The notes beneath the pieces are model-generated. The model had not been told where the DNA came from. It saw only the letters and a list, made by a program, of their open reading frames with translations, and did not search any database. Below, piece after piece: positions 23,870-33,430 of a DNA stretch of 36,848 nt (positions are counted from its first letter, which is position 1; each line of letters begins with the position of its first letter). A program made the translations under genes and the position numbers. This DNA is from DASXTB01 sp036505615 (GTDB lineage Bacteria > Acidobacteriota > UBA6911 > JACQSX01): positions 1 through 36,848 of the forward strand of contig DASXTB010000363.1 of the NCBI GenBank assembly GCA_036505615.1, written 5' to 3'.

Positions 23870-24124
23870 CTAAACTCTTCGCCCGATGATCACTCGATAA
23901 AGCGCTAAAATAACGATGGCGCCTAGAATTGACATAATCCAACTGGGACGGGCCAAGGGATCGTGATAGAGTCCCAGAAACTGACCCAAAAAGCCGCCCA
24001 CAAAAGAACCTGCAATTCCCAACAGAATCGTGATGATGCAGCCTCCGGGGTCTCTTCCGGGCATGATTAATTTCGCCAGAGCTCCGACAATCAAACCGAA
24101 CAATATCCATGCGAGAAAACCCAT
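23870..24124 (-). CDS. GlsB/YeaQ/YmgE family membrane protein
   Basis: 84 residues, three hydrophobic helices (about 3-19, 29-50 and 63-79). The family motifs are visible: GLIVGALAKLIMPGRDPGG, then LLGIAGSFVGGFLG. This is the 'transglycosylase-associated' stress family of the inner membrane, whose exact role is unknown. It is the first gene of a two-gene operon with the BON-domain protein. Confidence 0.9.
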   Translation of the reverse strand: MGFLAWILFGLIVGALAKLIMPGRDPGGCIITILLGIAGSFVGGFLGQFLGLYHDPLARPSWIMSILGAIVILALYRVIIGRRV

Positions 24125-24205
24125 GCTGTCAGTTTAACAAGGGGAGCGAACGGTCACAAGTCGAACTTGCGCGCAGCGGAAATGATGCCGCCTCTAGGAG
24201 TCTCA

Positions 24206-27022
24206 CTACTGCCGCACGCCCATCGACTGATGCATTCCGAGCCGGCCGGAGAATTTCATGGTGCGCTCGACAACAATCGGCTGGTCTGAAGTGACTTGGG
24301 TACTAACCGAGGTGGGCGTCACGCCAGGGACAGTGTTGACGTACACGGTCAGCCGCCTTTTTGGAGGCAAAACGTAACTCTGTGTGACTGTACTGCTGTC
24401 CTGCTTTAAAAAGTTCATCGTGATGTTAGCCGACTGGTTTCCCGGGTTGCTGACGAGAACCCATGTCTCATATCCGAAGGCGGTAAAACCTTCCGCCAGG
24501 TTCCAGACGTAGGCAGTGGTAGGGGAGCCGATGGAATCTCCAACATCGGTACCCGAAAACATCAAACGCTCCGCAACAATGGGAACGTCGGATAGCACTT
24601 CCATCGAAAACCGGACGTTCGAGCCGACTTCGGCCGAGGCATCCAGGCTTAGCCGGCGTTGTGCGGAAATGGTGTAGCTCTTGGAAATCACCGTCCCATC
24701 CTCAATCATGTAATTGACCGTGACGAGGGCCGAGTTAATTCCCGGATTGAACAATTCCAAAAATGTGCTGGCAGGGACCAGACTGGTGAGGGCCGACGTG
24801 TCTCCTTCGGCAAAATACCAGGTCTGGCTCTGAGATACGGCGCCGATTCCCGCAGCGCCGCCTGCCCGGCTGTTAATGTAAAACGCGCGTTCCGCCGCGA
24901 TCGGCGATGTCGACTGAAGGCGCACGGAAACTCGGACGCCAGGTGTGATCCCGTGAACTGGAATGGTAAAACGGCTGTTCGCGCCGACGGTATAGCTTTG
25001 CACCAGAGGTGCCTGGTTATCAAAGATGAAGGTCGCCGTCACGGTAGCCGTTGAGGACGAAGAAGGATTCACGATCAGGATGAAATCTTCATCGCCCGAA
25101 AAGGATCGATTGCCAGGGAAATACCAATTGGTGTTGGTCGAAGTAGCTCCGATGCTGTCAGTTCCGCCGGCGCCGGCATTGAAATACATGGCGCGCTCCA
25201 CCAGGATGGGAAGGTCTGCCTGAACCCGCGTGCTGACGCTGTACACACCGGGGACGGCCTTAACCGGATCGTGAATGGCCACGGTGGTTCGTGTTCGCGC
25301 CGGCACTGTCTCGGTATAGAGTTTCGTGGTGCCGTTTTGCAGGAAAAAGGTGAAGTTGACTGTGGTGGGAGAGAAGTTAGGATTTTGCACCAGAACATAG
25401 GCATCGAACCCAACGGTGCTTCCTTCCGCAAGAAACCAGGATTTGCTTGCCTCGGGTACCGTGTTGTTCACGCCCAACGTCCCAAGAACCGCTGCAGCAA
25501 CATTCCCCCGTATGCGGAACGTATACATTCCGTCGTTTGCCACGCCACCCGCTGAAGTAGTTCCGTTCCAGGCGACTGACGTGATTCCCGAGCCTAGGCT
25601 GGCGGCGTTCAAAGGTGTGGCGATTACCGTTCCGTTTCGATCCAGGATTTCAACAGTGATCACATCGGGCGCGGACAACGTGAACTGAATAGTGAGCGTT
25701 TCGTAGACACCGTCGCCATTGGGCGAAATCACGAACGGCGAGACAGCGACGCCGGAAATCAAGCTCGCGCTGGCGGCCGGATATACCAGTTGCACTGCCT
25801 TGATATCGTCGGAGCGAACCGATGCGCCGCGCCCGTCGCCGTGGGCTTGGTAATACATCAACGCATCGCGCAGATCGAGATTGGTTTCCAATGGATTTTC
25901 AGAAGAATGCGCCAACCCGATGGCATGGCCCATTTCGTGTCCCGCAACTTCGGATAGATTCAGTAGGTCAGACAGGAAACAATCAAATCCGTTGTTGAAA
26001 ACCATGTCTGCCTGGAAAAGCTGTTTAAAATTAATTCCATTGACGACCTTGTTGGGCGATGAGGAAAACTGGATGTATGTAACTGCCAGTGTGCCGGCAC
26101 AGCCGACCGGATCGGGGATGATGCCTTGAGGATCTCCGAAGCTGATTACGTTGGTATTGTCGCTAAAGTTGCGGCCGCTAAACGAAGTTTGGCCGCCGTT
26201 GACAAGCTGAATTCGAGTTCCTGGAACGTTATTCCAAGCCTGTAGAGCGTTATTCACCGCCGTCATCGCATTGGTCGTACTTACTGGCGCGTTGGCGGGG
26301 TTCACGTAGAAAGCGACGGTCCCTCCGCTGTCAAAGTCATGCCAACGTGCCCCTCCCGAGCAGCAAAGCGTGAAAAACATGGTCGCGGCCGCGTCTCCCT
26401 TTCCCGCGCCCGCAGCGGGGTCTCCCACTCCATCGAGTGAGAATCGAATCAGATGTTCAGATCGATCCAGCTTCAACTCCGTAGCGAACCTTCCTAAGCG
26501 CGGTGCTACTCGGCCGCGAGCCGCCTGTTCAATCTCGTCCAGTCTTCCGAAACGCCGCGTTTGGTTGCGAAGGATCACTGCATCGCTTGGCAGGCCGCCT
26601 CGCAAAACTCCCGAGTCGAGCATTGCGAACTTTCCTTGAAACATGTGGGCGACTCGAAACATTCCATTCGGTTCCAGTTTGACAAACACCACGACGTTTT
26701 CTCCAAGTTCAAACTCCGGAGATCCAAAACCCCACTCTGAAATACCTTGGAATCGCCCTCCTGGTTCTTTCAGATAAATGCTAGTGTCAGGAGTTATCTG
26801 CTGAAATAAATCGCGCTGGACCTTGATAGCGATGAACGTATTGATGCTTCCATTCTCGCCTGCAACACTCTGAAGATCTGCAACTCTGCCCACAATGATG
26901 GCGTCGGCGGATGAGAGTAGCTGATCTCGGGTCAGGAGAATGAAGCTACTGGAAAAAGCTGGCACCGAGAAGGAAATCAGGAATAAAGCGGAAAGAAGTA
27001 TTAAGAAAAAACGACGAAACAT
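24206..27022 (-). CDS. Secreted matrixin-type zinc metalloprotease with FlgD-like and repeat C-terminal module
   Basis: 938 residues. Signal peptide 1-24. Residues 25-200 are an N-terminal region with VGRVADLQSV and GENVVVFVK. The zinc site is H362-E363-M-G-H366-A-I-G-L-A-H372, with the Met-turn at ALMYY (M389), as in matrixin/M10-like metzincins. A FlgD-type Ig domain (VISPNGDGVYET, then VAWNGTTSAGG) spans about 425-505. The rest (about 510-938) is a run of beta domains opening WFLAEGSTVGF, with recurring PIVVERTMKF or PIxAER units, ending GMHQSMGVRQ. It is probably exported and acts outside the cell; the substrate is unknown. The same C-terminal module ends the next gene upstream on this strand. 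Confidence 0.85.
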   Translation of the reverse strand: MFRRFFLILLSALFLISFSVPAFSSSFILLTRDQLLSSADAIIVGRVADLQSVAGENGSINTFIAIKVQRDLFQQITPDTSIYLKEPGGRFQGISEWGFGSPEFELGENVVVFVKLEPNGMFRVAHMFQGKFAMLDSGVLRGGLPSDAVILRNQTRRFGRLDEIEQAARGRVAPRLGRFATELKLDRSEHLIRFSLDGVGDPAAGAGKGDAAATMFFTLCCSGGARWHDFDSGGTVAFYVNPANAPVSTTNAMTAVNNALQAWNNVPGTRIQLVNGGQTSFSGRNFSDNTNVISFGDPQGIIPDPVGCAGTLAVTYIQFSSSPNKVVNGINFKQLFQADMVFNNGFDCFLSDLLNLSEVAGHEMGHAIGLAHSSENPLETNLDLRDALMYYQAHGDGRGASVRSDDIKAVQLVYPAASASLISGVAVSPFVISPNGDGVYETLTIQFTLSAPDVITVEILDRNGTVIATPLNAASLGSGITSVAWNGTTSAGGVANDGMYTFRIRGNVAAAVLGTLGVNNTVPEASKSWFLAEGSTVGFDAYVLVQNPNFSPTTVNFTFFLQNGTTKLYTETVPARTRTTVAIHDPVKAVPGVYSVSTRVQADLPILVERAMYFNAGAGGTDSIGATSTNTNWYFPGNRSFSGDEDFILIVNPSSSSTATVTATFIFDNQAPLVQSYTVGANSRFTIPVHGITPGVRVSVRLQSTSPIAAERAFYINSRAGGAAGIGAVSQSQTWYFAEGDTSALTSLVPASTFLELFNPGINSALVTVNYMIEDGTVISKSYTISAQRRLSLDASAEVGSNVRFSMEVLSDVPIVAERLMFSGTDVGDSIGSPTTAYVWNLAEGFTAFGYETWVLVSNPGNQSANITMNFLKQDSSTVTQSYVLPPKRRLTVYVNTVPGVTPTSVSTQVTSDQPIVVERTMKFSGRLGMHQSMGVRQ

Positions 27023-27131
27023 AGGACCAGCCTTAGACTCCTGGTGCAGTTTACATTGATGCCAGAGACTTCAGGAAGTTGCCTAAATCACAGAATTTGG
27101 AGAAGAAGCGGAGCAGAGATTTTTCAATATT

Positions 27132-27204
27132 TGTAGCGCCGGCTTCCAGCCGGCCTTCGACGGAGTGACTGGGACAGCGATGCCGGCCAGAGGCCGGCGC
27201 TACA
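27132..27204 (-). terminator. Hairpin between the two large secreted-protein genes
   Basis: TGTAGCGCCGGCTTCCAGC and its near-perfect reverse complement GCTGGAAGCCGGCGCTACA-type arm (27183-27204) form a long stem 47 bp past the stop of the beta-propeller gene. The family 'TGTAGCGCCGGC' is a repeat rather than a tailored terminator, and an A/T tract flanks one side. It may stop read-through into the metalloprotease gene. Confidence 0.5.
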
Positions 27205-27250
27205 ATTTTTTGTCCGATGACGCATTAGCCTGCGTCTTCCCCGCTAGTGC

Positions 27251-30200
27251 TTACTGCCGCACCCCCATGGCCTGGTGCATGCCGTATCTGCCCGCAAACT
27301 TCATGGTGCGCTCCACAACAATGGGCTGATCGGAAGTCACTTGCGTACTCACCGACGTCGCTTGCACACCGGGGACCTGGTTTACATAGATAGTCTGGCG
27401 GGTCTTAGGCGGCAATGAGTAATTCTGGAGGATGTTAGTGCCATTCTGCTGCAGGAAACGTGCTGTGATATTGGCAGTTTGAGTTCCCGGGTTGCTCACA
27501 ATCACCCAGGTCTCGTAGCCAAAGGCGGTGAATCCTTCGGCCAGGTTCCAAATGTAGGCAGTAGTCGGAGAGCCGATCGTGCCATCCAGATCCGAACCGG
27601 AAAACATCAACCGCTCTGCCGCAATCGGGTTATTGGACAGCACCTCCATTGAGAAACGTTTGCCCGCCGGGCCATTCAGCGCCCCAAGCTCGTTTGCGCA
27701 ATCCAGGGTAAGCCGCCCTTGAGCTTTGATGTCGTAGACCTTCGAGAGCACCGTCCCGTCCTCGATCATATAATTGACAGTGACTTTAGTGGGGAGCGTC
27801 CCCGGATTCATCATTTCCAGGAAGTCAGAAGCTGCGATGGGAACCGGAGTGGTGTCAGCCGTAGTGTTACCTTCCGCGAAGTACCAAGATAAGCTTGTGG
27901 ATGCGGCGCCAATTCCTCCTACTCCGCCGGCTCGACTATTAATGTAGAGAGCCCGCTCGGCGGCGATCGGAATAGAAGACCGCAGAGAAGCCGACAACCG
28001 GACTCCCGTTGGGAAGGCTGCCGGGTCGTGAAGCGCGACCGTAAATCGGCTGCTTGGCGCGATAGTGTAGTTTTGAACAATAGGCGCCAGTGTGTCGAAT
28101 AAGTAAGTTGCAGTCACGCTTGCTGAAGTGGTCGGCGACGGATTGACCATCAGAATAAAATCCTCGTCGCCTGCGAAGGAACGATTTCCGGTTAAGTACC
28201 AGCTGGTGCCGGTTCTTGTCACTCCGATAGTGTCGTGGCCACCCTGTCCCCCCGGGTAGGTTCCGCTGAAATTAAAGTACATGGCCCGTTCCACGATTAT
28301 CGGCTGGTCGGCGTCCACCCTGGTGCTGACGCTGTAGGTATTGGGTGACCCGATGATCGGGTCATGGATGGGAACCGTAGTTCGCGTTCGTGCGGTTACC
28401 GTCTCCGTGTAGAGCTTTGTTGTGCCGTCCTGCCGGATGAATGTAACGTTGGCCGTAATGGGTGTGGGATTCGGATTCTGGATCAAGACGTAGGCCTGGA
28501 AACCCACGGTGCTGCCTTCGGCGAGAAACCACGATTTGTTCACTTCAGGAATCGTATTGCTTATGCCAAAGGTGCCGGTAACGCGGGCCGCGAGGTCACC
28601 CTGGATTTGGAAAGTATACATTCCATCAATCGCGGTGGGGCCCGAAAGGGTTGTTCCGTCCCAGGTAACAATGTGAGTCCCCGCAGCTTCACTCACGTGA
28701 TTCAGCGGAGTGGCGACGATCACCCCGGTGCGATCCAGAATGTCCAACGTAAGGAAGTCCGGTGAAGAGAGCGAAAAGCTGATTGAGACCGTGTCATTAA
28801 TTCCGTCGCCATTGGGCGAGATGACAAACGGAGCGGCGCTGGCGCCCGAAATGAGGTTGCTCTTGGGCGTAGAGGGCAAAGTTGGATCAAAAGGCGAACC
28901 GGTTGCAGCGTCGTTTTTTCTGAAGCGCGGCCAGGGAACTTTGGCTCGCGAAACGCCTGTTGAACCCAAACTGTCTCCGGGCCCGGTGACAGCCGCGGAA
29001 CCAGCTTCATGATAAACCCGAACCAGTCCCACATTCGATGGAGCGTTATCGGGCGAAACGGGTGTGTAATTCTTGCGGCCCGTTCCTATCAGTAGGTCAA
29101 TCTTCCCATCGCCATCAACGTCGGCAATGGTGGGAGAACCCCAAGTGAATAGCGGAGCGTTCGAGTACTCCGGAGGGGAGCTAAAAGGAGGGACGGCGCT
29201 TCCGGTGTAGATCTGGTACTTCTTGGCCCCAGTCAGCGCATTGAAGACCGCCATGTGAAAACCACCCCCGGTAACAACCTCCATTATGCCGTCGCCATCG
29301 ACGTCGCCAACCGCAGGGGAACTGAAGAGAGAATAAAAGTAAGAGTCACACGGCCCCGCCTGTCCAGGAGTATTAAACCAGCGGATGGTTCCGTTGGGAT
29401 TGATGCACCAGAGGTATCCGTCGTTGTCTCCAACAAATGTCTCCAGCTTTCCGTTTCCGTCTAAATCTGCGAGCGCCGGCGACCCAAAAACGCGATTATC
29501 CGGTGCCGGGGGGGAGCCGGAACAACCGGAGCGCGTGTAATGGCCCGTCAAACTGACGGGCCATCCAGCTACCTTGGTGCCGTTGGCTCTATAGGCATTT
29601 ACGTATTGTCCGGTGCCCGCGTAGAACAGGCCGGTTCCCACGACGATTTCCAGTTGACCATCGCCATCGATGTCGCCGATGGCGGGCGAAGACTGAATGA
29701 TCTGATCGATAAACTGCGGCCACCCGGACAACTGCTCTCCGGTATAACGAAAGACTCGCAGCACGCCGCCTGGAGGCGTTGTGGAATCGCCGCCGATGAC
29801 AATCTCCAACTTGCCGTCGCCGTTAAGGTCGGCTACTGCGGGCGAAGACCAGACGGTGTCGGTATTGTCAAAAGGCCAGCCGGACTTAGGCGCGCCCGTG
29901 TTTGCATTCCACACGTAGATCAAGTGCGAAAAGGCCCCCACGATCACTTCATAGACGCCGTCGCCGTCCAGGTCAGCAACGCAGGGTGAGCTGAAAACAC
30001 CGTAATTGCCGTCCCCGGCGGCAGCTCCGGTGGACTGTGGCCATCCAGGCAGAGTGTTCCCCAGGGAATCAAATCCGTAAACGTAACCGTCGCCTGAGCC
30101 GATAAAGATTTCCAGCTTCCCGTCGCCGTTGATATCGACCAACGCCGCAGTTGAGTTCACTAGATCATTTTGGTCAGCGCGGAAGACGCCTCCCGGTGGA

Positions 30201-30487
30201 CCAGAGGGGTGGTTCAATAAGTTTTTTGGAAATCCGCTAAGTTCTGCTCCGGTGTCTCCCCTGAAAGCATGTAACATTCCGCCGGTATCCGCCACAACCG
30301 TGACCATGGGACCGGCTGGACCAAGGACCTTGCCGACCGCGATTCCCGGATGTTTGATCCAGACGCCCGCAGGATACCCAGGCGACACGGCCGTGTAAGT
30401 CGTGGTCGACGTAACTGAAGCAAACACCAGCAATAAGCCCGAAATCAAAATTAGTAGAATAAAGAATAATGTTCCTTTAGCACTCAT
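27251..30487 (-). CDS. Secreted FG-GAP/VCBS beta-propeller protein with shared C-terminal module
   Basis: 1078 residues. Hydrophobic signal 6-25. Seven calcium-binding blade motifs of the D-x-[DN]-G-[DN]-G type are visible at about 118, 172, 220, 272, 341, 395 and 456 (for example DLDGDGVYEVIVG and DVDGDGKIDLLIG), enough for a seven-bladed propeller. A FlgD-like Ig domain (FVISPNGDGINDT) follows near 553-640. Then comes the same beta-domain module as in the metalloprotease downstream (WFLAEGSTVGF to GMHQAMGVRQ). It is likely a surface or extracellular adhesion or recognition protein. No catalytic motif is seen. Confidence 0.87.
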   Translation of the reverse strand: MSAKGTLFFILLILISGLLLVFASVTSTTTYTAVSPGYPAGVWIKHPGIAVGKVLGPAGPMVTVVADTGGMLHAFRGDTGAELSGFPKNLLNHPSGPPGGVFRADQNDLVNSTAALVDINGDGKLEIFIGSGDGYVYGFDSLGNTLPGWPQSTGAAAGDGNYGVFSSPCVADLDGDGVYEVIVGAFSHLIYVWNANTGAPKSGWPFDNTDTVWSSPAVADLNGDGKLEIVIGGDSTTPPGGVLRVFRYTGEQLSGWPQFIDQIIQSSPAIGDIDGDGQLEIVVGTGLFYAGTGQYVNAYRANGTKVAGWPVSLTGHYTRSGCSGSPPAPDNRVFGSPALADLDGNGKLETFVGDNDGYLWCINPNGTIRWFNTPGQAGPCDSYFYSLFSSPAVGDVDGDGIMEVVTGGGFHMAVFNALTGAKKYQIYTGSAVPPFSSPPEYSNAPLFTWGSPTIADVDGDGKIDLLIGTGRKNYTPVSPDNAPSNVGLVRVYHEAGSAAVTGPGDSLGSTGVSRAKVPWPRFRKNDAATGSPFDPTLPSTPKSNLISGASAAPFVISPNGDGINDTVSISFSLSSPDFLTLDILDRTGVIVATPLNHVSEAAGTHIVTWDGTTLSGPTAIDGMYTFQIQGDLAARVTGTFGISNTIPEVNKSWFLAEGSTVGFQAYVLIQNPNPTPITANVTFIRQDGTTKLYTETVTARTRTTVPIHDPIIGSPNTYSVSTRVDADQPIIVERAMYFNFSGTYPGGQGGHDTIGVTRTGTSWYLTGNRSFAGDEDFILMVNPSPTTSASVTATYLFDTLAPIVQNYTIAPSSRFTVALHDPAAFPTGVRLSASLRSSIPIAAERALYINSRAGGVGGIGAASTSLSWYFAEGNTTADTTPVPIAASDFLEMMNPGTLPTKVTVNYMIEDGTVLSKVYDIKAQGRLTLDCANELGALNGPAGKRFSMEVLSNNPIAAERLMFSGSDLDGTIGSPTTAYIWNLAEGFTAFGYETWVIVSNPGTQTANITARFLQQNGTNILQNYSLPPKTRQTIYVNQVPGVQATSVSTQVTSDQPIVVERTMKFAGRYGMHQAMGVRQ

Positions 30488-30679
30488 CTCATAAACCTTG
30501 TCTTTTCAGAAGTTCCTAACTTCAAAACAGCATCTCCACTATAGCAAATACTAGATGTAAGGACTGCCACAAAGTTGGCTTTGAAATTTAGTAAGTCCCT
30601 TAAATTTCTGAATTAAAGAGTTGTTAACTTGGTGCCAAACTTTTGGGCTATCGCCCGCTTAGCGGGCTTGGCGAGGCAA

Positions 30680-30839
30680 GGAGGCTGTCTCAAAACTGAT
30701 GAAACCACGGGGAACACTGGGAACAGGCCGATCGTAAAGATTATCAAGAACTATCGAGTAGTCACCAAATTTTGTTAATAAAGTTAAATTCCCCGTGTTC
30801 CCCGTGTTCCCCGTGGTTCATAGTTTTGGGACAGTCTCC
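30680..30839. repeat. Inverted repeat with CACGGGGAA words, divergent gap 30488-31000
   Basis: The left arm (30680-30725) reads GGAGGCTGTCTCAAAACT then CCACGGGGAACACTGGGAACA. The right arm (30789-30839) is its reverse complement with one more GGGAACACG word and ends in GACAGTCTCC. It occupies the middle of the 513-bp divergent gap. A GC palindrome GCCCGCTTAGCGGGC is at about 30653-30668. The rest of the gap holds the leaders of both genes and no ORF. Confidence 0.82.
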
Positions 30840-31000
30840 AATCCTCGCCGCCAGAGGCAGGCGGCAGTGCCGCTGCAGACCTCGTCCAAAGTGCTCCGAA
30901 AATGTAGAAACTCCCCTGCGCGCTTGACTCCGCACTGAGGCGCCCGGTCGGATGGCTCTACAAGTGCAGACGAAAAGCAGATTGTGCTAGGCTTACGACT

Positions 31001-31798
31001 GTGAATCGGTTAGTGGGCAAACTGTTGCGGCAAAGAGAACTTATCTGGCAGATGACGTTGCGGGAACTGCGTGGAAGATACGTGGGGAGCGCGATGGGGC
31101 TGTTCTGGAGCGTGCTGCATCCCCTGATTACGCTGACGGTGTGGACGTTTGTCTTCTCTTACATTCTCGACATTCGCTTTAGCGCCGAGGGAGGTATAAC
31201 CAGTTTTGCACTGTATTTATTCTGCGGCATGGTTCCTTTTCTAGCCTTTCAGGAGACGGTGCAAAACTGCACCACTTCGATCACCGCCCATGCTCCGCTG
31301 ATTAAGAATCTTGTGTTTTCTTCCAAATCTCTCCAGCTCTCGATTGCATTGGCGGCCCTAGTCACTCATTTCGTCGGATTGGGAATCCTGGTAGTGGCTC
31401 TGGCCGCTTTGTGGCAGAAGTTCCCCGTCTATCTGCCGCTGGTGCTGCCGCTGGCATTTTTACTGATGCTATTCAGCCTCGGGCTGGGATTCATCACCTG
31501 CACACTGCACGTCTTTTTCCGCGACACCGCCCAACTGGTGAGTGTCCTGCTGATGATCTGGCTATATGCCACGCCTATCTTTTATCCAGCGCACACGCTT
31601 TCTGCACACCACTTGCAGTTTCTAATTTACGTCAATCCTCTCGCCTACGTTGCCAACGTTTATCGTTCCCTCATTCTAGTGGGGGATGTTCCATCCGTGC
31701 ATGGGTTCTTGATCTTTTTGATGATATCGATGGGGACTTTCGGATTGGGATATCGAATCTACACAATCAACTATCCCAAATTCATTGATGAGCTCTAG
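31001..31798 (+). CDS. ABC-2 type polysaccharide export permease (Wzm-like)
   Basis: 265 residues from GTG 31001. The N-terminus RELIWQMTLRELRGRYVGSAMGLFWSVLHPL is the characteristic cytosolic and first-helix segment of polysaccharide exporters (RYKGSxLGxxWxxLxPL pattern). About six hydrophobic helices follow, with FRDTAQLVSVLLMIWLYATPIFYP and YVNPLAYVANVYRSLI as further family landmarks. It would form the channel half of an O-antigen or capsule exporter in the inner membrane. It stops 3 bp before the ATPase gene, so the two are co-translated partners. Confidence 0.93.
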   Translation: MNRLVGKLLRQRELIWQMTLRELRGRYVGSAMGLFWSVLHPLITLTVWTFVFSYILDIRFSAEGGITSFALYLFCGMVPFLAFQETVQNCTTSITAHAPLIKNLVFSSKSLQLSIALAALVTHFVGLGILVVALAALWQKFPVYLPLVLPLAFLLMLFSLGLGFITCTLHVFFRDTAQLVSVLLMIWLYATPIFYPAHTLSAHHLQFLIYVNPLAYVANVYRSLILVGDVPSVHGFLIFLMISMGTFGLGYRIYTINYPKFIDEL

Positions 31799-31801
31799 CG
31801 C

Positions 31802-33106
31802 ATGGTCAATGTCCAGGAGCTGACGAAGATCTTTAAGATTTATCGTCGCCCGTCCGAGCGCTTAAAGGAAGCATTGTCTTTTGGCAGACGTCGCTATCAC
31901 GCAGACTTCACGGCGGTGGACAACGTCAGTCTGAAGATTGAAAAGGGCGAAACGGTCGGCCTCATCGGTCAAAACGGATCGGGAAAAAGCACGCTGCTGA
32001 AGATCATGGCGCGGCTGATGCTTCCTACCAGAGGGTCCGTTGAAATCTCGGGGCGCGTCGCTTCTTTGATTGAGCTTGGGACTGGATTCCATCCGGAATT
32101 TACCGGCCGTTCCAATATCTATCTGACCTCCAGCCTGGTGGGATTCTCCAGGGATCAAATCGACCGGATGGTGCCCCAGGTTTTGGAATTTTCCGGCTTG
32201 GAAGAGTTTATCGATCGTCCCCTTAAGACATATTCTTCAGGAATGTGGGTGAGGCTCGCGTTTTCGGTGGCCATTTCCGTGGATCCTGATGTATTTCTGA
32301 TCGATGAGGCTCTGGCAGTGGGTGACATGCTGTTTCAGCAACGCTGCGTTGCCAAGCTTCGAGAATTCCAGGAACGTGGTGTGACCGTTGTCTTTGTTTC
32401 CCATGACTTGGGGGCGGTAAAAACCCTCTGCGACCGGGCGGTCCTTTTGGACCGGGGTAAAAAGGTCAGCGAAGGCCCTCCTGAAGCCATCTGTTCCGAG
32501 TATGTCGCGCTTATGGCTGACCGTGCCAGTCGTGAAAGGCTCGAAACTCGTCTCGACGCCCATCATCGCCGCTACGGGAACTATCAGGCGGAAATCGATC
32601 GCGTGGATTTGCTCAACTCAAAAGGAGAACCTGCAAGCGCGCTGATGTCGGGCGAAAAGTGCGGGATCGAGGTTTCCGTCGTCGTTCACGGCACCACTGA
32701 TCACCCCACGGTGGGCGTGATGATTCGTGACCGGCTGGGCAACGACATATTTGGAACGAATACCTTCATCGGTGGAGTTCGAATCGATCGCGACCTGCAG
32801 AAATTTACCGTGAGGTTCGAATTTGATATGGATCTGGGCCCCGGGAGTTACTACCTGAGCGCAGCCGTCCATTCCGGCCGCGATCACCTGGGGGATTGCT
32901 ATGACTGGATCGATAATGCCGTGGCTTTCCAAATACTGCCTACCATTCCCGAATTCGTCGGCTGTGCGCGGTTGAAACCGAGGATCTCAGTTTTACCGGG
33001 TGGCTCAACGCAAAGGCGCAGAGACGCAGAGACGCAGGGCAGCAGCGCCAAAATCAAAGCAACGGGACACGGGGACGCGGCGACCCGGGGACGCGGGGAG
33101 GGTTGA
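31802..33106 (+). CDS. ABC transporter ATPase with carbohydrate-binding C-terminus (Wzt-like)
   Basis: 434 residues. Walker A GQNGSGKST at 56-64, signature YSSGM at 144-148 followed by WVRLAFSVA, Walker B VFLIDEA at 164-170, H-loop VSHD near 200. Residues 250-395 form a Wzt-type beta domain (VSVVVHGTTDHPTVGVMIRD, then LGPGSYYLSAAVHSG) that would bind the glycan end before export. The final 33 residues (402-434) are low-complexity and Arg/Gly/Ala-rich, encoded by intergenic repeat words, and would not be expected in the family. It powers export through the permease encoded just upstream. Confidence 0.92.
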   Translation: MVNVQELTKIFKIYRRPSERLKEALSFGRRRYHADFTAVDNVSLKIEKGETVGLIGQNGSGKSTLLKIMARLMLPTRGSVEISGRVASLIELGTGFHPEFTGRSNIYLTSSLVGFSRDQIDRMVPQVLEFSGLEEFIDRPLKTYSSGMWVRLAFSVAISVDPDVFLIDEALAVGDMLFQQRCVAKLREFQERGVTVVFVSHDLGAVKTLCDRAVLLDRGKKVSEGPPEAICSEYVALMADRASRERLETRLDAHHRRYGNYQAEIDRVDLLNSKGEPASALMSGEKCGIEVSVVVHGTTDHPTVGVMIRDRLGNDIFGTNTFIGGVRIDRDLQKFTVRFEFDMDLGPGSYYLSAAVHSGRDHLGDCYDWIDNAVAFQILPTIPEFVGCARLKPRISVLPGGSTQRRRDAETQGSSAKIKATGHGDAATRGRGEG

Positions 33107-33110
33107 AAAT
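33005..33110. repeat. Word array overlapping the end of the Wzt-like gene
   Basis: Two word types occur together: CGCAGAGACGCAGAGACGCA and GGGGACGCGG-type units. A partial inverted partner is at 33256-33285 (GCGTCTCGGCGGCTTTGCGCTGC). The stop codon of the Wzt-like gene lies at its edge. Confidence 0.7.
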
Positions 33111-33430
33111 CTTCGCGGGCAAAAAGAAACTCACGTTTTAGCGGCGCAGAGTGGGTAAGGGCGACTCTACGTTTCCAAAGCTTTTTGCATAAACTTCGTC
33201 AGTCCAGTTTGGGTAGACACATATAAGCGCCTTAAACTGCCTAGCGTCATTGCGTCTCGGCGGCTTTGCGCTGCATCTTTCACAGAAAGTGTCAATTTTT
33301 TGTAAACCTCTGGGTGCCTTCCTGCATCTATAAGGCAACAATCTATGGTTTGAGGCGTTAGAGAGCTGATAAGGCTATTTCGAGGCAATCTTAGAGAGTT
33401 CACAGTCGCAGTCCTGGGGCCGGGAAAGTT
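33107..33430. other. 324-bp gap before the sulfatase-like gene
   Basis: It contains the inverted remnant of the GCAAAGGCGCAGAGACGC word near 33256-33285 and otherwise unremarkable DNA. Minus-strand frames of 67 and 78 codons cross the repeat and show no domain. No promoter is obvious. Confidence 0.5.

Noticed and set aside
33138..33403. Minus-strand ORFs of 67 and 78 codons after the Wzt-like gene
   Set aside because: They read through the GCGTCTCGGCGGC repeat word and show no domain or ribosome site.
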